Assembly: GCF_014529535.1 (NCBI RefSeq)
Contig: NW_023503362.1
Coordinates: 28,951 to 92,950, forward strand
From: Bradysia coprophila
Taxonomy: Eukaryota; Arthropoda; Insecta; Diptera; Sciaridae
Direction of reading: 5' to 3'
Length of the DNA stretch: 64,000 bases
Both the position numbers and the translations under genes were made by a program. The notes beneath the pieces are model-generated. The model ran no database searches and was not told the DNA's origin. It saw nothing but the letters and a program-made list of their open reading frames with translations. Shown here one piece after another: positions 1-14,692 of this stretch; the stretch's first letter is position 1, and each line of letters starts with the position of its first letter.

Positions 1-1492
1 GCGTATACAGCTATTATGTGTGCCAGTGTGTGCACGTGTATTTCCCGAGTATGGTTCACGTTTCAAAGGACTCTTTACAAAACAAATCATTAATTTATTC
101 ATTGGTTAGTTGAACTGAGGCCGCAGCGGTCTGTATGGGAAGTTATTTCATTGAATTTTAATTAGAAGACGAGTGAAAGCCTTCAGTGTTTATCACAAGG
201 TTTGCTTTGAGGAATCTCTGCCATATGAGAATGTGTATCGATTTATGAATCGATTTATGAATTCAACGAGTTGGAAGGTTGGAAGCTTGAGAATGATATT
301 TGTTTGTCAATTCAATAATTTGGACATCTTTTAAATGATGCGTCAAAAAAAAATTCAATTGAGGGCCAACGAACAGTTGGTTTATTTTAAAACAGACTGA
401 ATTCAAACGAAATTACGGGGAAGTCTTTGACATAATATATAACTAAGATATCTTAAGTGCATGATGTATTGATATGAGGCAAAAAAAAACTTCATTTTAA
501 ATTGTAACGCTAACAACTCAGGAAATGAAAGATTTACTACAGAAAGTGTATGTGTTGTCTATATATCCTCTGCAGTCGCTATATTTAAATATCTGTTTAC
601 AATTAAAATAAATACAACGAAGAAACTCTGAAGTTCTGTCGGTTATGATGGTAGAGTTCATTGCATTTGGAATAATAAAAAAGCAAAATAATAAAACTGT
701 AAACGATTACAAAATAACTCCATAAAATTGTAGGTGTTAGTTTGTTAGGTATGAGAATGAGATTAATGTCACTAGCTCCGGCATACACAACTTCGGTAGT
801 TCAAAATTTCTATTTACAAAAATCATAATGTTTCAACACCAAGATCAATATTTATGGTTTTTATGGACTGGCTCGGCAAAACGGCTGCACCATATGAACA
901 AAAGATATCGTGTGTGAAGAACTGAAACACAATATTTTTCCCGATGCACTAAACAAGACATCACATTTAAAAATAGAAAAGCACCAGTGAATAGAGTATC
1001 GTAATACTCATTTGTTTGCAAACAAAACACTCTGATCGGCTGGATTTCTGTTTTCGAAATTGAATATATTTTCAAATTGTATGAGACGTGAGACGAATTA
1101 AATTAAAATTTGGTATTTGGGCGAGCGGTTAGGTGGTTCCGATAATTTCTTTTTCAGCAGTTTAGAAAGGTAGATATATGCAATGGTATCAACCATAAGG
1201 GGAAAGTCATTAGGAACATTCGAGGCAACATTTGACCACTTATAATTCCAACAGTAAATTATGAAAAGTCTAGTTGAGCTAAAAATTCAACGAATGGTTT
1301 CCACCTCGCCTACAAGTATGCTATATTACCAGTCACGTACTGAATAACTGTTGTAGAGCACACAGTGCAATGAAACGTTCCATTGTAAAAACATCATGAC
1401 CAAAAGTGCCATAAACAACCCCATACACCTTGTCAATTTCCACCCCAATTTCGAAATCATCAAAAAAAATATTCAAATCTGAGCGTACTCAC

Positions 1493-4400
1493 CGTTCACA
1501 CTTTGAATCTATTTGACCTCGTTTCTCATTTGCATTTGCTTGTAAACCATTTCGTTTACATATTTTTGCTGTACTGTTTACAATAGGTATATTCGGCGAA
1601 CGAGATCCTTGTAATCGGCATATGGAGTCCCAGCTACGGCTAGCCATTAAAGCTTTCTTTTGATTGCTATTTGGAAGTAAATTGTTCATTGAGTTAAAAA
1701 TAAAATTAATAAAATTTCGAGGATAGAAAGAACTGGCGTATTTAAAGCCCCAAGAATTCAATTTTAATTTTCTGATCCATTTCACCTCGTAAAGAAAAAT
1801 TTACTACGAAAATTCCCAAACGAGACCATTTTACACTAATGACTTTTTACCATTGCCAGTGAATATAGAGATGACAAACGGAAATTAAAAGGTCCGCTAT
1901 AAAATTTGTGTCACAGACGTGGCGAAAGAGAAGTTATAAAATAAAGTTCTCATTCAGTTGAATAACTTTAAATGCGATGTTAGAGCACAACTTTTAGCTC
2001 ACCATAGAATCAAACTAATCAAACCACACAAAAGATGCGAAAGTAGAGATAGAACCGAAAGTGATGATGGATAAACGTTGCATCGAATGAACGGCTGTTG
2101 TTTTGCTATTTAGAAGACGATCTTTGCCGAAAATTTATTAAATTTTAAACCCAGAGATCATGACCAACAGATGTCGACATTAAAACAAAATGAAATTTTA
2201 TTGTGTTCTTATCTGATGCACCTTATTGTCGACAGACCGAATATTTGAAACGACGTTTGAACCTATGTCAATGTCTTACCACCCTTGCCCTCGAAACAGT
2301 CTTAAAAATTACACATTGAAAAAATACTTCCGTCTAGGTGATCCAAATAACTACCTTTTCCACAGTCACTACGATTTCGTTAATATTCAACTAAAATCCA
2401 ATGCATTTTTCCTTTAAACTTCAATTTCCATATAACAATCACTTTAAACACCCTGCGGATTCAGTCATAAATACGTGGAATTTGTACTTACGCCAGTTTG
2501 TTTTCGAGTGTAATCTGTGAGCTCGAAGCTAAACTATCTACCAAAGCGCTTATCCACTCGGAACATGTTTTGTTGTCATCACAGCGCTGTAAAAACGATT
2601 TGCCTGTTATTATGTCTATGTTGTATTAAATGCAAAACGCATAATCATTATTTATTTGAAGTGCACCGAATGTAATAATATAAAGTTTTTGTTATTATAG
2701 TCAGGTTATGGTCGTTTGTGCATGTTAGGTGTATTTATCACATTCGTAATCTGATGACTTTGCTTAATCCGAACCGAAGCTTAATTACAAACGGTAATAT
2801 GGATTCAGATGCAATTTAGTGATTGTAATGGAAACGTTTTGATTTTTCTTTTGTTCTTTGAATCTGAGAAAAATAGTTTAGTTAAACCCAGAACGCGCCC
2901 ATATTTGTGTCCCATGCTGATGCAATTTATGATTTGGAATCGGATTTTTTTTTGTTTTGTTTCATGTCGAGTCGATTCGGACTATGTTATCATTCAATTG
3001 TGGAATCATTAAAAGAATAACAACATAATCTCCGTAAAATCATCGTATTATAAGCCATTACGATAATATACACACAGAGAACTGTATGGGATTATTTGGA
3101 TAGCATAATCTTACATTTTGTTGTTTTTTTTTTTATACGAATTAACGTTCATGTATTATACGAATAATTGCAAAATTACATGTAATTTCAGAATGTAATG
3201 ATATTACAGAACAATAAACTCTGATTACAATATGCATTCGAGACCAGTACCATCGGCAATATTACCACGGGCTATTTATGGAAATATAAAATATTCCGTT
3301 CCTATCAATATCAAATCGAAATGTACACAAAGGTCAAAAGGTACAGCGAAATTTCTATTTGACCGAATCAGATAGTCCCAATTTAATATTCAGTTTCCTG
3401 TACTTACGTAAGTTAACATTAAGTTAGTTGTTGTTTCGATGATGAATCTTGGTCCTTTGGTGGGTCGAATGGTCGTTCCGGGAACAAGACTTACTACGTC
3501 CTTAAACGGTGCCAATTTCTTTTCGTAGTCTTCTTTGGATGAGTAGGACAGTAGTAGTTGATTTTGCAACACAAACCACAATTTTCGCCAGCCACCCATT
3601 TTCTATTCGGAACGAAATAGAGTTTAGGCCGATGTTCAATTGTTTACCGACATTATGGAAAGGGTGTGTATTTGACTGAATTGTTCAATTTTTTCTATCC
3701 ATTTCTAAAGAACACTGGAAGTCAAAAGCTCATGCAAAAATGATGTTTCTGTTAAAATTCATAACTGATAAATAAAGTGCGCAATCAACGTGGGCTGTTG
3801 TGGGACTTTTAAATTTTCAAAGTAATCTTTTCTGACTGTATGAAAACTAGAGAAATAACATGATGGGATGGTTATTACCAACGACTTCAGGAGCAAACGA
3901 CAAGCTGTGACAACTGAGGTTTTATATAGCATGTTTAAAAAAATTAAATAAAAGATTTGAAATCAATCGTTTGAAACTTCTTTTAGATGTGTGCGCCTGA
4001 ATTCTTTCAGAGACGTTTTTCAGTAAATTTGTCTTCGACGAGACGAACAATATCTCCACAATTTTGTGGAATATTGCATGCATCGAAAGCTTCGCGATTA
4101 GCAAACAGATCGGTTCAAATGCTTCATGCACTGGTACACACTTCTATCTTAAATCAAATGAAGTAACAGATCCAATTGTAAAACTAATTATCTGTATCAT
4201 CTGTGATTTGTAGCCAGAAATATTATTCTTTAAATAACAAAACTCGAAAAACAGGTCAAATGTCAAATCTTCAAGTTTTTCTACCTATCACGCACGACAG
4301 GCAGGTAATTCAACATTTGGGATAGGTCGCTTCATATCAATTGACATGTCCCGTCAATTAATGATCTTCCAGAATTTATTCACACAACATACTGTCTGTA

Positions 4401-4602
4401 ATAACAATTGTCTTTCTATAATACGTAAGCAAACAAACAAAAAATAACAGAGGTAGAGATCAGAATTAAATTTGCATGAAAAACTTACATTTCGTTTCTT
4501 TTTCAAGTATCCACTCATTTTGACTTGTGTCGTAAATTGATTGTGTGCATCCGGATTATTGGTGGACACCTTCGTATTTTTGATAACCACAAACTTTTTC
4601 AT
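1493..4602 (-). CDS. PH-domain protein, 5' four exons (partial)
   Basis: Four minus-strand exons join in frame: 4602-4489, 3602-3408, 2586-2492 and 1666-1493. Each boundary has a GT donor and AG acceptor. The first ATG has an in-frame TAA seven codons upstream. A pleckstrin-homology domain starts about residue 29: strand 1 reads MSGYLKKK, then GGWRKLWFVLQNQLLLSYSS, and the C-terminal helix carries the expected tryptophan in CSEWISALVDSL. PH domains bind phosphoinositides or proteins at membranes. After the domain comes a polar stretch of about 58 residues that I do not recognise. The last exon ends two bases into a codon at a good donor (GTGAGT), so the gene continues towards or past the left edge; I could not place further exons. 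The domain call is firm, the orthologue unknown. Confidence 0.75.
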
Positions 4603-7600
4603 TTTTCTCTTGTGTTCACTTTAACGTCTTATTCCAACGAAATTATCAAATAAAAATAATCCATTTGAAGTCACTAAAGAAACTCATAATTCACATTTTA
4701 TAATCATTGATCGTATCTCTGTAGGATTAAAAAAAACTGAATTTCCAATTGTATTGTAAAGAGCCATGTAACAACAACATCCACGTAAAATAATTGCACT
4801 TTAAATACAACTAATTTTGAATGAAAGTTTTTTTAACGATTCGTTTTTCACATCAACGACAATTCGGTAATGATTTTGTATTACTCTACCAGCAAATGGA
4901 TGTTAAAATTAACCATCGCTTTGTGTATATTTACACTGTGTATGTACGTACAGCCGGATTAAAGCAGTACTATGAAATTGTGCTCGACCAATTGATATAA
5001 TTATTCCCACCATCTAATAATATTAAATTTTAAAATATATTTTTTTTGAAAGAGTGGCAAAACTTTTATGTTTAAATTTTTTTTTTTTGATTGTAAAGTC
5101 TCACTTGGTGCATACGGAATTGACTAAGTGTGAATTTAAAGTTATACAAAACGTTTCTTTCGGTAAACTGTAACAATTGAATCGAAGTTGTTATCAACAA
5201 TGTTAATTGGAGACATCACACAGTATGAGGAAATTTCACTTTTTCACATTAAAATCCATTCAAGGCTTTTGTTATTTTATTCCGGTGTATATTATACACG
5301 GAATGTTATGACGGTTTATGACTTGGTGTATAACGGTGATTATTTAGCAACGATCGAAGATGACAATCATAAAAAAATGATTGTAAATTAGCGAAAATTT
5401 TAAGACTGCAGATGCACTGCATCTGATGCAGTCCGTACGGCAATGGATGAAACGTTTTACGATTGATAGATAAGACGATCGACGTAAAAGACATTTTCTT
5501 TTCCTAAAAATCTTTTATTGCTTTTCTCTGCACTCATTATCTCTGGTTAAAAATAACCAATAGCAAGTACATTGGAAGATCTATTCCGAAAGACTAAGTG
5601 AAGGTACACATACTCGATACTCATTTTGTCTGGTCTTATATGCCTGGTGTTTTTATCGTTAATTAAATGTGCATTTTAAAGCATGTCCCGATTTAACGAT
5701 TGTTTTAACGAGTCTGGTTCTGGTAAATATTAATTTCGTCGTTAAGTTCACTAGACGTTTTTTTTTTTTGATAATGAAGTTGAACACACAATGAAATGAA
5801 CTGGAACTATGATTTCTTATTAATTTAGTTGAATAACCGGACGTATGCGTCTACCTATGATAGTCTCCACAACTGCAATGCGTACGTAAACATGCGACAT
5901 GGTAATGTGTACTTTGAAAATACAAATTATTATTGTAATTAGTTCCTGTCTATTCATCTTGTCAAATCAAAATTATAACTTCCTCTACATTGCATAAGAG
6001 GAAAATGAACTGATCAATTGAATTCCCATCCATGGTCGAATAAACGGTGCCCGTTGTCAATGCCACCGCCTATATTTATACGTGCATATTATACATATTT
6101 GAATACAATTTTGTTTTTAATTATTACTTTTCTATTTTCCAGCAGAGAATGAAAAAAAAAAACAAAACCGATCTGGATGAACGCATTGTTTTAACAATTG
6201 AAATTGTAACGTAAATTAATTCGCATAAAAATATTGCTGGTTTTTTGTGTGCTATTTCATTCTCGCTACATTTTTGAAGAACAAAAGGTTTCAGCAAGCA
6301 AAAAAAGAGATATCAATCAAATCATTTTACGTTTACCATATTTTTTAACAAACAATCATTTTGTCATTTCATAGTTTTTAACGGTTTTAATGGTATTTTT
6401 CTCTCTATTACATCTAGTTTTTACCTCTAAAAATTATTATATGAATCTCGTGTATGGTAAATATTACACGCCGGTTTCTGGTACATGTTACAGTAATTTC
6501 AAAATTCTATTTTTGTTGATGTTTTCGAGAGAAGAGAAATAATAAAAATAAAAAACGAAAAATGATAGGGAATTAGGTTTCTTAATTCGTATTAACAAGA
6601 AGACAATAGAACATCGATTCTAATCTCAAACTGGGTAAAAATAATAATGAATGGAACGTTGGCATATTATTTGAAAAGGCAATTAATTCGTTTGTACTTT
6701 TGTATTATAGAGTAGACGTACTTAGCAATAAAACAAAATTTAAGTCAAACAAATAAAATGGCACAACAATCACAAATAATTTATATCAAAAACTCCTACA
6801 CTCTAGCCCATCTTGGGTAATTTAATGGAGTTAATAACAGTGTGGATGCCTATACAAAAGTTTGAATTGTTTGTGAGTCACTGGAAAAGCATACAAGGAT
6901 AGAATTGTGAAAAGCATTGTACAAAATTTACTTCTGATGAAATGTTTGAACAGAGTGATTCGATGACGAGGTGAGGAAATGGATAAGGACACCCAAAGTG
7001 CATGAAACTAGACTTAAGATTAAGGGATTTGTCATTTAATCACAGAAACCGAACTAGTGTCACTGAAACAAAGATAAAAGTTGGTGAAAATCAATAACAA
7101 TTTCATTGGATTTGAAGGATAAGCTTTTAAAAGTAAAGAAGACTGTGGTTCAAGTTTGGAACAGAAACAATGACAGAAGGGAAGTGTGTAAAAAGTAAGG
7201 AGGAACCTAAGTCCTAGGTCTGAAGGGCCCAAGGGAGTTTTAGAAAAAGGTATTTTGTGAAAAACTTTTCGCGACACTGAAACAAAAACCTGGTAAGAAA
7301 AGACAAATTTATGCTTTGCGTGTAATCTCAGATCTTTTCGTCAGTGGTATTTAAGACCCACTCGAAGAAAAGTCTGACATAAATGAACTACGCGTACGAC
7401 AGAAACCGAAGGAGATCTCTATCAACAACCTCATTTCATTGAGGCATGTACAAAAGTTAAAGAAATCTGATCTGAAGATTTAATTCAATAATCCGATTGC
7501 GTGCCATTCATTTTAATTGCAAAGAGTTGCCAGTTCAATTGTTGCAGAGAAATGCGGAGCATGGTTGGTATCCTCCACACTTTTGCTCATACACTTCGAA

Positions 7601-8660
7601 AATCAGTGTCTGCGCAGTTAAAATCAAACCTACAATTCAATTAGTCAAATTTATGTGAAATATCCGACTGTATCAGTTGCCGTGCAACCGAGAATCTCAG
7701 TCAGTTGTTGTTGTTTTTTTTTTTAATTTTAAATTCTGAAAACGATATGGGATTTACACTACATTAATTCCACTAGAAACAGGTAGTGAACTCTTTTACA
7801 AACCACTTAACATTCAAAACGTTATCGCATGGTGTATAGGTATAATATAGCAAGCACACCTCTTTTTTCAATTAATTTCAACGAAATTAATGGATTATGT
7901 ACACTTCTTTATTACGCTTGAGTTACATAAAAATGAACACACAATAGGTTCCGAACAGTTTGCAACAATGAAATTAAGTTACGTTTTTCGTATAATTCTT
8001 TTAAATTCACCTGATCTTTTTCTCATCTCACACAACCGAATGTATTACACATCGAAAATGTGCAATGGTTTTAGATTTTATGTAATTGGCTTTGTTTTCT
8101 CTGTGGGTCTCAGTTTTTCCTTTGTACCTCACGTACACACAGAATCCAAAGATATTTTTACTTTTGCAATTAATTTTCTTCTAAACAAATTCTTATTTCG
8201 AAGTTAGAACTTGCAACAACACCAAAACACTACAATAAATTTTGTCCAATAATTCACCACAAACCGTCAACGCAATATTTTTGCGTCTCTCTGCAGACGA
8301 TTCAATCACAGACACATCAAACCGTCACCAATTCAATTAATTTTTTTCGTTTTAATTAAGCAGAACCTTCGCGGATTAATCAAGAAAAAAAGAGCGAACC
8401 AAGTTGTACGCGCCACAGCGAAACATTTCTTTCTTTCCTCTTCAACATTTGCACGATAAATGAACTACATAATACAGGAAAAAGCATTACAAACGTTAAC
8501 AATTTTTTTTTTCGAATATATTTCTTGTTATAATTTGATTTCATTTAGGCCTGCCGTGTTGGTAAGATAGATCTGAGCACTGTATGATGTTCGTGCACCG
8601 TGACTGAATCTGGGGATTGTTTACCGTTTCATGAGAAATGGCTGAGAATGACAACTAGCG
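4603..8660. other. gene-free AT-rich stretch
   Basis: I see no supportable gene here. The small ORFs, including one of 105 codons at 7890-8207, lack splice-site support or recognisable composition. Homopolymer runs and AT-rich sequence dominate. It may hold the promoter or 5' non-coding exons of the PH-domain gene. Confidence 0.4.
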
Positions 8661-8667
8661 AAGGAAA

Positions 8668-8726
8668 TTACGTGTGTGGAATTTGAAGCCCGAGTCGAAG
8701 GCCGAGGCTGCAATCACACAGGTTAA
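8668..8726. repeat. weak palindrome with GC-rich core (family candidate)
   Basis: The centre, about 8684-8710, read on the minus strand resembles the hairpin core found at 25.4, 29.2, 29.8, 52.2 and 52.4 kb: CCTCGGCCTTCGACTCGGG. The arms are short and imperfect, TGTGTGGAATT on the left against a reverse-complement of TGTGTGATT on the right. Confidence 0.4.
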
Positions 8727-11038
8727 AAGTAGGTGTTTTCTTCTGACTTATTCCAAACTGGGACTTATTTCCCGCTTAGAGACGGGTTCTAGCTATTTTC
8801 ACATCCTAAGTACATATTAATGGCAGTGGGGAAGAGTACTCATTTTTTTAGCTGGACGATATTTGATATCATGCCCGCACGTTAGTAAGCGGGCGTGACG
8901 CAAGTTTGATATAATGAGAATAATTAAAAAAAAAACTTCGCACCTCAACAGAATGGTGCGAGTATCTTGAAATTGACAATGAAACAATTTTTTCTTTGAA
9001 CATCGGTTTGATATAAATATTCTTTTGTTGTATGGTATGGTAAGGTATGGATGATGGAATAATGGTCTATTGCTTTTTGAATCACATATTATACGTGGTT
9101 TTAATAGGTACATTCAGTCTATATCTATAGCGCTATTTGTTTTATTCTTCTTTTTTTTTGTTACATAAATTAGAGACTACAAACTTTTGTGGCAGTTTAT
9201 AATGCAATGACGTAACTATTTGCTTTATATACTTCGGCAGCATCACTTCACTATACATCTAATGTTTTAATTTATGATTATGATACAATTGTATTAAATA
9301 TCACGGTTAATAATACGTATGCTTCTAAATTGCGTGTGCATACGGCAATTCACGACTTGGCTGAACAACAGACAAAAAAATTAAATATTTTTCTTTGTGG
9401 AATATTTTTTTTGGAACATTTTTATTGACTAACGACGTGAACCATTGCAGTTTTAGAGTTTTGTGTTGCCCAATCGATTCGTTTAGTTTTTTTTATTGAT
9501 TTCAAATATATTCACTCAAAAAGAATGCAAATATTGCAAAATGACAAATGGATCGTTTTTAAAGTTTGAGTGCAGAAACCAAAGAACGAGACATCCATTA
9601 CAATATTATGTGGGTCAAGTCGTACAAATACGTCTAATGCCCGAGCAAAAAAATGAGCTAAAAAGTAGATACTTGTTTTTAAGTAAATATATATGATCAC
9701 AAACTTTTATATACTGTCTGTTCCAGGAGTCTATAAGGGTAAAATTAAATACTGCGTACAGTATACAGTATATGAACCTTTACTATTATATACGGGTTCC
9801 TTCCAAGTACATCAAAGTAAATGTTCGTATACTGTGAACAGTACTTGTACCCTTGTGTATACTCTTGCATACTAAAAGTCAGTCTGTCAGTCTTAAAAAT
9901 AAGGAAATTCATGAAATATTTTTTATCAGTTCACATTCCGTTAATTCCGTTGTCGTTTTTATTTTTGTTAGGCGTATCTGTAGAGCTTAGTCTCGTTAGA
10001 TATCGAAGGGACTGCCTGGTGGCAACTGATATTAACAGAAAAATGTGCAACATTAAAGTAATAAAGATTGTGAGAAAACAAAGATGGGTATTCAAAACCG
10101 AAAATGTCATGCAAACACTGAATTTTGAATACCGACACATTTTCAGTTTCTATTTGTTTTACTTAAGTTATTGATTTCTCCATATAAAATTATATGCAAA
10201 AATCACTAAAGGTCAGTAAATCGCAAAACTGAAAATGCGTGATTGAAAGTACATTGTTACCAACAAAAATGTCAGTTAGAGCAATCAATATTAACCAGTG
10301 GATGGCTGAGGGCTGAGCGTCAAACCTAGTGCCATCTGGGATGTAATAGGTGCAAACCTAGTAGAAGTTGAATACAGGTTCTCTCAACAATGCTTTGCCG
10401 GTAAGTCTTTTATAACTTTAATTGAACCGATTCGATCAGCTCTTGTTTACAAATTCGCCAATCGGTTTAAATTTTCCTGCGGTTGGGTTCAGTGCACTGG
10501 TTGGGTTTGTATACCTGAGCAATAGCTGCTCAATATCGTAATGGTAAGCTGACGTGTTAACCACTAGATATCAATTTCTCAATCTTAGGTTAGGTGCAAA
10601 TCTCTTAGTGTTGCCTCTTCCATCCGCGCAATCACTATGCTTCTGTAAGCCAATTCGGCGATTATGTAGCCCATTTTCTGCATTTTGTTCGAATTTTACC
10701 TGTTTCTTCAGAACCAATTCAACTGAACCGTACGTACGTGGAGTAACACCCAATTAATAGCAAAAACCAATGCAGCTCTATTCTATAGCAACCGCACATA
10801 GGCAGTCAACAAAATTGAGAGCTGCCTTGTAGAAACATAAACACGGAAACAACAGAAAGACACGAAAGATTCTAAATATTCTCTAAGAAAATAATCTCGG
10901 AATCTCACTAAATAAGTCAAGCAGACTCGGCCGAATGGAATGGGCAGCTGAAAATTATTTTCTTTTAAAAAAACATTTACTGCAATCAACATTTTGGTAC
11001 ATCGATCCTAACACTGTTTTAGTGGAACAGAAAGCATT
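8727..11038. other. gene-free stretch downstream of ALDH7A1
   Basis: No supportable gene. Short ORFs on both strands around 9.5-10.2 kb and 10.55-10.76 kb overlap one another and show no domain. Around 9740-9850 the short motif GTATACTGT or GTACAGTATAC recurs. Confidence 0.35.
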
Positions 11039-12989
11039 TCATTCAAAAACGATTCCTTGCGCCAACGGCAATTCCCGAGAATAATTTAAAGTGACGGTTG
11101 AACGTTTACAATACTGTTTCCATGCGTCAGAGCCAGATTCACGGCCACCTCCTGTATGCTTTTCGCCACCGAATGCACCGCCGATTTCTGAAAATATTTT
11201 TGATTTAAATTTGAGTTCTCTTGATGACTGCGACAATTGTTTTACCTGCACCAGATGGAGATGTGTTCACATTCACCAAACCACAATCGGATCCGTTTGG
11301 TCCAATCCACTAAAATGATCAAATCGAATCAGAAATTGAAATATTAAAAAAAAATGTGAAATTGTCCAGTAATTGAAGTGTATACTTGGAAGATGGATGT
11401 GATATCCTTTGTGAAAATAGCCGAGGATAATCCCTGGTCGACTTCATTGTTCCATTCAATAGCCTCGTCCAAATTCTTTGCTTTGAGCACATAAACAATG
11501 GGAGCAAAAGTTTCCTTCATTATAACTGGAGCATTGTGTTTCAAATTGCTGATGATGGTTGGTTCAACGAAAAAGCCAGGACGATCGATCGTTTTGCCAC
11601 CAAATTCGATTTTACCTCCTTGCTGTACTGCTTCGTTTATGGTATTTTTGTAATTGTCTACAGCCACTTGATTATGAAGTGGGCCGAACAATGTAGCCGA
11701 CTCCAGCGGATGACCGACCTTGTTCTTCAGTAACTGTAATTGAATAGAAGAATTTTGAATTTTCCATTTTCACAAGTGAACGTCAACACGATCATTTACA
11801 TTGCCATATCGTCTAACAAGTTCAGACAGAAATTTGTCGTATAGCGATTCATGTATAATCAGTCTCCTGGTTGTCGTGCATCTTTGTCCAGCCGTGCCAA
11901 CGCATCCAAAGAAAGCGGCATCTAAATTCCATCATGAAAAATCTTAAACCATTTGCATCACCCATTTCGAAGCTATCTTACCCAATGCCATATCAAAGTT
12001 TGCATCGTCGTTTATAACGAGCGCATTATTTCCTCCAAGTTCCAGTAAAACTTTTCCGAATCTTCGCTGAACATCGACGGCAATATCACGACCAACAGCT
12101 GTACTTCCGGTAAACGATACGAGTTTGACACGATCATCATTCACCAATTTTCTGCCTACGTCCGCTCCACCTTGACACAGAGTGGAAATGGGTGGCAGAC
12201 CATTTCTTTCAACAACGTCAGCTACAATTTTCGTTGTTGCGATTGAAATTAAGGATGTGGACGGTGCACCCTTCCACAATACCGTATCACCGACAGTTAA
12301 AGCTATAGCTGCATTCCAACCGAAAACTGCATTGGGAAAATTAAACGCCGAAATCACTCCAACCAAACCCAACGGGCGCCATTTCTCCAATATAATGTGC
12401 TGATTGCGTTCGGATGGTATCACTTGACCGGCAAACATTCTCGATAGACCAACGGCATAGTCACAAATATCAACAAACTCTTGCACCTCTCCGACACCTT
12501 CCGGTAGAATTTTTCCCATTTCAAGCGATACCAGCTTTCCGAGCGGTTGCAAGTATTTTCTCAGCTCATCACCTATTTGCCGAACGATTTCACCTCGACG
12601 TGGTGGAGCTATGTTGCTCCACGTTTTATATGCTTCAGTTCCGACCCGAATGCATTCGTCCATTTCGTCAACGGTTCCGGTTCTAATTTCTGCAATCACC
12701 TGTCCCGTTGCTGGATCGATCGATTTGACTGTTGGGCCATTTCCTGTCCATTTGCCATTGTAAACACCTGAGACAATATTGAAAATATGGATTCGTTTTT
12801 CGTGCAACTGAATACAGATAAGTTATCTGTCAGGTTGAACCACTCACCTGAATTCACTTTATTCAGTCCAAGCTCTTTCAGAAATGAATATTTAGGATCA
12901 TCGATGAGGTAGGCAGACATTGTACGATTCTGTTGCTTCAAAATGTTTAGAGAGACTCCGATTCGTGCGCTATTTCTCAAAGCTTGCAT
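11039..12989 (-). CDS. ALDH7A1: alpha-aminoadipic semialdehyde dehydrogenase (antiquitin)
   Basis: Six exons: 12989-12848, 12767-11982, 11921-11800, 11733-11386, 11309-11246 and 11187-11039. They join in frame to 536 residues, normal for the family. The enzyme is NAD-dependent and oxidises alpha-aminoadipic semialdehyde in lysine breakdown; it also detoxifies aldehydes, in mitochondrion and cytosol. The active-site cysteine is Cys324 in [13 protein letters not shown] and the general-base glutamate is Glu290 in VLLELGGNN. Family signatures FTGSTAVGR and [20 protein letters not shown] are present, and the end PLAQGI is typical of ALDH7A1. The N-terminus has Arg and Ser residues before an internal Met ([14 protein letters not shown]), so a mitochondrial presequence with a second start is plausible. 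No disruptions seen. Orthology is very secure. Confidence 0.96.
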
Positions 12990-14404
12990 TTGGCTGCAAA
13001 TGAATTTTCGCCGTTAGATTCAATTAACTACGAAACTAATTGATGGGACTGGATTGACTGGACTGCCGACTGAGTTAATTTACTGTATTTAGTGTACCAA
13101 ATCCTCAAACGGTTAATTGACTCGCACAATTCGTAGCTACCAAATCAGAATAATCGTAGAAACGGAACTGAAAAACACACCTCTTCGACTCTAATAAAAA
13201 GATTTGGAAATTTTTTTGAAATTTCGTAAGATTGAAGAGATCTCCTAATCAGATATTAATAGCTTGATTGTATAACCAGAGAGATATAATTCTTGGTAGC
13301 AACAAGTCTCACGCAGAATTTACTGATTAACTGGTTGAGCGTGTAATTGTAAAAACAAAAACCAAACAACAAACCCAACCATCATTCATACGTGTGTGTA
13401 TTAATAATAGCAACACTTTTTATTCAAGTTCTGATAAACAAATGAATATGGGAAATCTTATCTGTTTGAAGTGGGTTATAAAGATGATTGACATTCGTGC
13501 ATTTACAATTAAAAGTTGAAGAACTTTAACAATAAATTTTGTTCTGGCTACACTACTAATTACACAGTAAGTCGAAAAATTATTCCGTTCACTGAGAAAC
13601 TAACCTTTTAGTTTAATCTTTATTGGATGTATGTACAACGACTATGCACCCAAAAACGAAAACTAATTTGATTAATTTTGAATGCAACACAATTGAGAGC
13701 AATGGAAAAACACAACACAGATGACTGAATTGTGTGTATAGAGAAGACACACACTCGTCTCTGATAACCTATACTGAATTTATTTTGTATGATAACAACC
13801 AAAGAATATTTTCTCTATCTTCCAGCATATAGCAAATAGCGTGCCTGATATCAATATTTTCCTTTCGAACAAAATGTCTTATTCTTGTCTCTTGGTAAAC
13901 AAATATAAGATTTTTTTTCCATTAATTCAAATAAAATGATTATTATACCTGTAACGCCCGGCTGTTCGCAGTTAAGTGTTGGCTCGAACACATTTAACTT
14001 TGTGGCAGTTGTGAATGATTTTTTTCAAGGTCGATATATCTACTAAAAATAAGCGTTTTGTATATTAAATTCAAATGGGGAACTACCCGAACCTGCGATA
14101 AAAGTTGAAAAGTTGTCATTTCTGTTAATAGTTTCGTGTTTGTTATTTTTCTTCTAAGAATGATTTATGTCTGTGTCAGAACGCTTGTCCTCTTTACCGG
14201 ATCGAGCTCTCTGGTTGATTTAGTTATTCCTTCTAGCTATCCCCGACTGGAGCAATACCATTTCTTTACTATTGTCCGCATTGAGACTGTCGGTCTCATT
14301 TTCAATTCAATTAGTTTTCAGCTGAAATTTATGCATTGACCACTGGTAAATTATTGAATTGTTGATGTGGTCGTGAGGACTAAGATCGTTCACAAGAAGG
14401 TTAA
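12990..14404. other. intergenic, no gene seen
   Basis: AT-rich sequence upstream of ALDH7A1, probably including its promoter. A short imperfect palindrome at about 13971-14002 has arms AGTTAAGTGTT and AACACATTTAACT around GGCTCG. I see no coding signal. Confidence 0.35.
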
Positions 14405-14407
14405 GCA

Positions 14408-14605
14408 TAATAAAAGGGAATTCTCAAGTCGTTTTCTTAAATGAAAAAAACTCCGAGTCAACGAGAAAACAGACTTTTTTTTATTTAAATTGCACTTAAC
14501 ATCTATCTACTTCCAACCAGGTGCAATTTAAATAAAAAAGTTTGTTTTCTCGTTGATTCGGGGTTTCCTCATTTAAGAAAACGATTTCAAAAGTCCCTTA
14601 ATAAA
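14408..14605. mobile_element. fold-back MITE with 7-8 bp target duplication
   Basis: A near-palindromic element with arms of about 80 bp. The left arm starts GGGAATTCTCAAGTCGTTTT and the right arm ends with AAAACGATTTC then AAAAGTCCCT. The inner arms carry TTTTTTATTTAAATTGCAC and its complement. The repeat TAATAAA lies directly outside both ends (14408-14414 and 14599-14605), a 7-8 bp target duplication of the size left by hAT-like transposases. Class assignment is inference. Confidence 0.75.
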
Positions 14606-14692
14606 AGAAATTGCACTGTGTTTCGCTAACATTTTTTATGTATTTTTAGTTTATACAAAATGCTTCACAGAAAATAAAAACCAAAAGACATA

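Noticed and set aside
7890-8207. 105-codon plus-strand ORF
   Set aside because: No recognisable domain, AT-driven composition and no promoter or splice context.
9821-10174. 117-codon plus-strand ORF
   Set aside because: Overlaps a minus-strand ORF and contains no domain; likely chance.
13971-14002. Short palindrome around GGCTCG as a member of the core-bearing set
   Set aside because: Arms are only 11-13 bp and the centre is too short to match the shared core.
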